A DNA stretch of 64,000 nt. Origin: RGIG3178 sp964533965. Its GTDB lineage: Bacteria > Bacillota > Clostridia > Christensenellales > QAND01. The stretch's first letter is position 1. Every line of letters starts with the position of its first letter. The translations under genes and the position numbers were made by a program. The notes under the pieces were generated by a model. That model saw nothing but the letters and a program-made list of their open reading frames with translations, did not search any database and was not told the origin of the DNA. Positions 60,144-64,000 of this stretch are shown in pieces. The DNA lies in NCBI GenBank assembly GCA_964533965.1, contig CAZHNN010000014.1, positions 1 through 64,000 of the forward strand. Reading direction: 5' to 3'.

Positions 60144-63100
60144 ATGCCGCTCATCTGTGTTTGCGGTAGATCCGGCAGCGGCAAGAGCCGCGCCATCGCT
60201 GCCGCCATGCAACAGGCGATCGATCAGGGGCGAAATGCGTTCCTTTTGGTTCCAGACCAATTCACGTTGGATGCCGAGCACCTCTTGATGGAATACATGC
60301 ATTCGGACGGCCTTATGCAAGCGGAGGTCCTTAGTTTCTCGCGCCTTTCGGCGAGGGTTTTGGAGCAGTGCGGCCAACCCAAGGGCGGATTGCTGGATGC
60401 CCGCGGCCGTGCGATGATGGTAAGCCGCGTGCTGATGGAACGTCAAAGCGATCTGATGGCGTATCCGCGGTATGTGCATTCCCCGCACTTTTCATCGGCG
60501 CTTTCGGGACAGATTGCGGAGTTCAAGCGCTTTGACATCAGCGCGGATCAGATTCTTACTATTTCCCAAGACCATCCGCGTCTGCATGACATCGGATTGA
60601 TCTTTAAGGCATATCAAGCCTCCATGCAGGGCATCTATACCGACAACGAAGACAGGATCAACTGGATGATCGAGCGCATCCCCCAGGCGCCTTTTTTACA
60701 GGGGGCAAGCGTTTTCATCGACGAATTCGAGATGCTTACACAGCAGGTTTACCGCATCGTGCAGGCGATGCTGCAGAGTACACACGAGGTGTATGCAACA
60801 TTTCGCCTCTGCTGCGAAACGGACGCCGACAAGCCGCTGTTTGCCCTTGAGCAAAAACATTATCTACGCATGTGCCGTATCGCGGAGGATCTTGGGGACA
60901 CGGTACGGACGATCTGGCTTCCGAAGGCGGGTGTTTCCGTGCGACACAGAGAAAACAGCGCGCTCTTTCATCTTGAGCGTTCGTTGTTTGCTCAGCCTAC
61001 CCCTGCTTTGAGGGAAGACTCGACCGGTGTGCAACTTTTTACGGCGCCCACCATGCAAAAAGAAACGATGGAATGCGCGCGGCGCATCCTCTCGCTTGTC
61101 CGTGAAAAAGGGTATCGTTTCCGCGATATCGCCGTGGTGGCATCTGACCTTTCCGACTACGGCCCGCTGTTGCAACAGGCGTTTTTATCCTTTGACATCC
61201 CCTCTTTTTTGGATGTGAAGCGCAGCGTGGGAACCCACCCGCTGGCGCGCTACGCGCTGTTGAGCCTTCGTCTGCTGCTGAACAATTTTGCCTCCCGGGA
61301 TGTGCTGTCGCTTATCAAGACGGGGTTGTCCTCGCTTACACATCAACAGGCGGATGAGTTTGAAGAGCTGATCCTGACAAGCGGCATCCGTTATCTTTCG
61401 CTTGATAACATGAAAAACTATGCACAGGGCTATCCCAAGCTTGTCGAATACCGCCATACGCTATGTGCGCACGATGAACTTCTCGTATCGCTCAAAGCGG
61501 AAAAGGAAGCCTCCGCACAGGCACAATTGCTGCTGTCGTTTTTGGAAAAGGACGGCCTACTGGAAAGGCTCAACGAGCGCCTGCAGTTGCTGGAGGATGA
61601 AGGCGATACCGATGCCGCCATGGAGCTTCGGCAGGTGTTCTCTGTGCTCTGTTCGCTCCTATCCCAAATGGGCACCGTCATGGGATCCTCCATGCTGACG
61701 CTGCGCGCGTTCTATGACCAGCTCAACGCCGGCTTGTTCACCCAAGAGGTTGGCGTACTGCCGCAGGTTCGCGATGCCGTGCAGGTAGGCACCGTCGGCC
61801 GCAGCCGTTCCGGCAACATCCGGGCTCTGTTTGTGCTCGGCTTCAACGAAGGCAAAATACCCCGCACCGTCTCCGACAGCGGCCTTTTGATGCAGGAGGA
61901 TGAACAGCTCTTCGCGCACTCCTCTCTCTTTTTGGGCAACTCGCTGCATGAGCGGCTCACGGAGGAGAAGATGGCGCTGTATGCACTGTTGAGCAAGCCC
62001 TCCGAGCGCCTTGTGTTGTCCTATCCTCAAAGTGACATTCAGGGCTCGCAGCTTTTGCCAAGTTCGCTTGTGCATTCGCTTCGCCGCTGCTTTTTGAACC
62101 TTTTGCTTGAAACAATGGACAGTTCTCCTTTGGCAGATATACAGACAAACGCCTCCACAATGCTTCCATTGGCGCAGGCGATTCGCTACGCGCGGCTTTT
62201 GCAGATCCCATTGGATCCGGCATATGAGAAAGCTTTGTCTCTTCTCTGTCCCCATTTGCCCGAGGCTGTGCGGGATTGGTTGGCCAATCCGTTGCCCGAA
62301 GAGGTGGACATTGGAGAGGGATTGGCCGCAAAAGCCTATCCCGACGTCGTTTCAGGAAGCGCAACGTCGCTTGAGACGATGGCACGTTGCCCGTTTTCGC
62401 ATTTTGCAACCTACGCTTTGCTTCAGCCGGCTCCCATAAAGCCCTATGGGCATACGCCCGCCGATACCGGCACCTATTTTCACAACCTTGTCGATACCTA
62501 TCTGCAACGCCTTTGCTCGCTCGACATCCCGTTGTATGAATTTGACAGGCAACAGAGCGACAAACTGCTGGATGAACTGTGCGGCGACTATGATGAACAG
62601 ACCTTTTTAACGGGTATCTATCGCAAGGACGGGCGGGAGCGCCATCTGGCGCACTCCCACCGGCTGCGCCTGAAGAACGACTGCTGGCAATTGAAAAAGC
62701 AGCTGCAGCGGGACGGCTTTCATCCCGTTGCCATGGAGTCCTCCTTCGAGCGCCGTCTGACGCTCAAGGACGGACGGCAAGCCAAGGTCAGCGGGCGGAT
62801 CGACCGCGTCGACACGGCAACATACAACGGCAAACGCCTGGTGCGCGTCATCGATTACAAGACAGGGGCAACTTCGTTCTCCTTTACCGACCTGTATTAC
62901 GGCACGGCGCTGCAGCTTCCGTTGTATTCCGTCATGGCAGCAAGCAAGGTAAACGGTGTGAGCGTTGGGATGTTCATGCAGCAGATGCGCAAAAGCATCG
63001 GTCTGTGCGCTCCGTACGATGCAGAAAAAGAACGCGAGAAGGCTGCCAAACTCAACGGCACCTTTACAGGCGAATGTTTGGAAGCCACCGGGGGTTCAGC

Positions 63101-63386
63101 CGGCGATATACTCATCGGAACGGACAAGAGCGGGCGCATTCTTACCGAAAAGGAGTATGCTCGTACGCTCTCACACGGCTATTCGCGCTCTGTTGCGCTC
63201 ATGCAGCAGCGCGTAGACGGCGTCGTCAAGCCAAGCCCCTTGAAAGGGGCGGTGGACGGCTGTGAATATTGCGAATATTCCAGCGCCTGCGGCTACGATA
63301 TGCAGCGTGGCCAGGGGAGGCCGTGCCGGAAGATGGACCGCGGCGATTTCCTCTTAACGATTGCCCAACAGGAGGAACGTCCATGA
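60144..63386 (+). CDS. addB: ATP-dependent helicase/nuclease subunit B (AddB)
   Basis: A 1080-residue subunit of the AddAB double-strand-break resection complex. The Walker A GRSGSGKSRAI is at the N-terminus (residues 8-18); helicase-like domains follow; the C-terminal RecB-type nuclease has GRIDRVD and RVIDYKTG. The iron-sulfur cluster cysteines are MARCPFSHFA near residue 750 and CEYCEYSSAC near 1042. Family size is usually 1100-1170, so it is a little short but complete. The ATG at 60144 follows AAAGGGGG; upstream open-frame sequence is not coding. It overlaps addA by four bases. Confidence 0.94.
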   Translation: MPLICVCGRSGSGKSRAIAAAMQQAIDQGRNAFLLVPDQFTLDAEHLLMEYMHSDGLMQAEVLSFSRLSARVLEQCGQPKGGLLDARGRAMMVSRVLMERQSDLMAYPRYVHSPHFSSALSGQIAEFKRFDISADQILTISQDHPRLHDIGLIFKAYQASMQGIYTDNEDRINWMIERIPQAPFLQGASVFIDEFEMLTQQVYRIVQAMLQSTHEVYATFRLCCETDADKPLFALEQKHYLRMCRIAEDLGDTVRTIWLPKAGVSVRHRENSALFHLERSLFAQPTPALREDSTGVQLFTAPTMQKETMECARRILSLVREKGYRFRDIAVVASDLSDYGPLLQQAFLSFDIPSFLDVKRSVGTHPLARYALLSLRLLLNNFASRDVLSLIKTGLSSLTHQQADEFEELILTSGIRYLSLDNMKNYAQGYPKLVEYRHTLCAHDELLVSLKAEKEASAQAQLLLSFLEKDGLLERLNERLQLLEDEGDTDAAMELRQVFSVLCSLLSQMGTVMGSSMLTLRAFYDQLNAGLFTQEVGVLPQVRDAVQVGTVGRSRSGNIRALFVLGFNEGKIPRTVSDSGLLMQEDEQLFAHSSLFLGNSLHERLTEEKMALYALLSKPSERLVLSYPQSDIQGSQLLPSSLVHSLRRCFLNLLLETMDSSPLADIQTNASTMLPLAQAIRYARLLQIPLDPAYEKALSLLCPHLPEAVRDWLANPLPEEVDIGEGLAAKAYPDVVSGSATSLETMARCPFSHFATYALLQPAPIKPYGHTPADTGTYFHNLVDTYLQRLCSLDIPLYEFDRQQSDKLLDELCGDYDEQTFLTGIYRKDGRERHLAHSHRLRLKNDCWQLKKQLQRDGFHPVAMESSFERRLTLKDGRQAKVSGRIDRVDTATYNGKRLVRVIDYKTGATSFSFTDLYYGTALQLPLYSVMAASKVNGVSVGMFMQQMRKSIGLCAPYDAEKEREKAAKLNGTFTGECLEATGGSAGDILIGTDKSGRILTEKEYARTLSHGYSRSVALMQQRVDGVVKPSPLKGAVDGCEYCEYSSACGYDMQRGQGRPCRKMDRGDFLLTIAQQEERP

Positions 63387-64000
63387 TACAAAACCCGACG
63401 CCTCAGCAATCGCGCGCCATCAAGCTTGTGGGCCCCAATCTCATCGTATCCGCGGCGGCAGGCAGCGGTAAAACCGCCGTCATCATCGAGCGCGCCGTAT
63501 CCATGATACAAAATGGCATGAACGCCGATGCGCTGTTGATGCTGACTTTTACCAACGCCGCGGCGGTGCAGATGCGCACGCGCATCCTGCAGGAGCTTCT
63601 GGAACTGAGCGTTCATCTGGAAAATGCACACCTTCGTGAGCAGGCGGAGCTGATCGAATCCGCAGACATATGCACCATCGATTCCTTCTGCCTGAAACTC
63701 GTGCGGCAATATTTCCACCTCGTAGAGGTTGACCCGCTGTTTTCGATAGCCGATGCGAGGGAGCAGGCCGTTTTGCGCAATCAAGCGCTTAACGAGCTGT
63801 TTGACGATTGTTTCGATGCGAGTGAAGAGCCGTTTTTAAACGCGTTGGAGGCACTTGCGGACAACAGCGAGGACACTTTAAAAAAGCGCATCCTGCAGAT
63901 ATACGAATACGCGCAGACTTCCGCGGATCCCAAGGGATGGCTCAATCACGCCGTGCGGATGTATCAGGGCGAAGAGGAAACCCACGTATTTGTGCAGCAG
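63383..64000 (+). CDS. addA: ATP-dependent helicase/nuclease subunit A (AddA), 5' part
   Basis: First 206 codons of AddA, cut by the right window edge (family about 1200 residues). Q-motif TPQQSRAI, Walker A SAAAGSGKTAVI near residue 27, motif Ia LTFTNAAAVQMR and CTIDSFCLKLVRQ are UvrD/RecB-type superfamily 1 helicase motifs. The start overlaps the addB stop (ATGA). AddA supplies the 3'-5' helicase and a nuclease domain for double-strand-break processing. Confidence 0.94.
   Translation, partial: MIQNPTPQQSRAIKLVGPNLIVSAAAGSGKTAVIIERAVSMIQNGMNADALLMLTFTNAAAVQMRTRILQELLELSVHLENAHLREQAELIESADICTIDSFCLKLVRQYFHLVEVDPLFSIADAREQAVLRNQALNELFDDCFDASEEPFLNALEALADNSEDTLKKRILQIYEYAQTSADPKGWLNHAVRMYQGEEETHVFVQQ

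Noticed and set aside
1..64000. CRISPR array, rRNA or tRNA genes
   Set aside because: No regularly spaced direct repeats and no tRNA-like cloverleaf or rRNA sequence were noticed in the intergenic regions.

Overview
The window looks like the chromosome of an anaerobic, spore-forming-lineage member of the Bacillota (class Clostridia) with fairly high GC (roughly mid-50s percent by eye). The clues are a clostridial single-chain pyruvate:ferredoxin oxidoreductase, spmA/spmB, the block rpmH-rnpA-yidD-yidC-jag-mnmE-mnmG-rsmG with noc/parA/parB further on, AddAB recombination genes, DUF951, DUF5711/CvpA and frequent TTG/GTG starts behind strong AGGAGG-type ribosome sites. Two runs of exactly ten N (9875-9884 and 37052-37061), each inside a gene and each changing the reading frame, show that this is a draft or metagenome scaffold. 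I see no rRNA, tRNA, CRISPR array, transposase, integrase or prophage genes.

Layout. 1-3509 (minus): a catabolic-looking operon larA-like racemase, 2-hydroxyacid dehydrogenase, DapA-superfamily lyase, class II aldolase (cut by the window edge). 3906-8991 (minus): iron alcohol dehydrogenase; aspartate kinase with an AEC transporter; a DUF1015 protein. 9267-13692 (plus): leuS, then two tandem paralogous PHP phosphoesterases. 13891-17409 (minus): nifJ/PFOR. 17607-19512 (plus): hisC with a third PHP protein. 19598-20470: an AT-rich island with one small membrane-protein gene between two structured inverted repeats of about 105 bp. 20569-29274 (mostly minus): TatD-linked radical SAM, tatD, metG, comB, spmB, spmA, rlmH, walJ, murA. 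29588-36542 (plus): the origin-proximal core block from rpmH to rsmG. 36646-46929 (minus): a full arginine/carbamoyl phosphate operon argC-argJ-argB-argD-argF-carA-carB, with carB running without a stop codon into dapF. 47581-50275 (plus): noc-like gene, two parS sites, parA, parB. 50351-52519 (minus): UPF0180, DUF5711, CvpA. 52641-64000 (mostly plus): diacylglycerol kinase-like, cca, alpha/beta-hydrolase-like, DUF951, lepB, rpsF-ssb-rpsR, a membrane-anchored solute-binding protein, ppa, thpR (minus), addB and the start of addA.

How it fits together. The arginine operon makes ornithine from glutamate through the cyclic acetyl pathway (argJ), then citrulline with ArgF and CarAB; a consensus promoter overlapped by two ARG-box-like sites stands in front of argC. 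The noc/parA/parB module has two perfect parS palindromes, one abutting the parA promoter. spmA/spmB followed on the same strand by comB suggests a link between spore maturation and sulfolactate.

Most unusual points: the inverted-repeat-flanked AT-rich cassette; the CarB-DapF in-frame fusion, in which the DapF half has Ser where the first catalytic Cys is expected; the LarA-type gene cluster; an alpha/beta-hydrolase fold protein without a nucleophilic serine at the canonical position; and insertion of the arg operon between rsmG and noc, with murA rather than dnaA upstream of rpmH.
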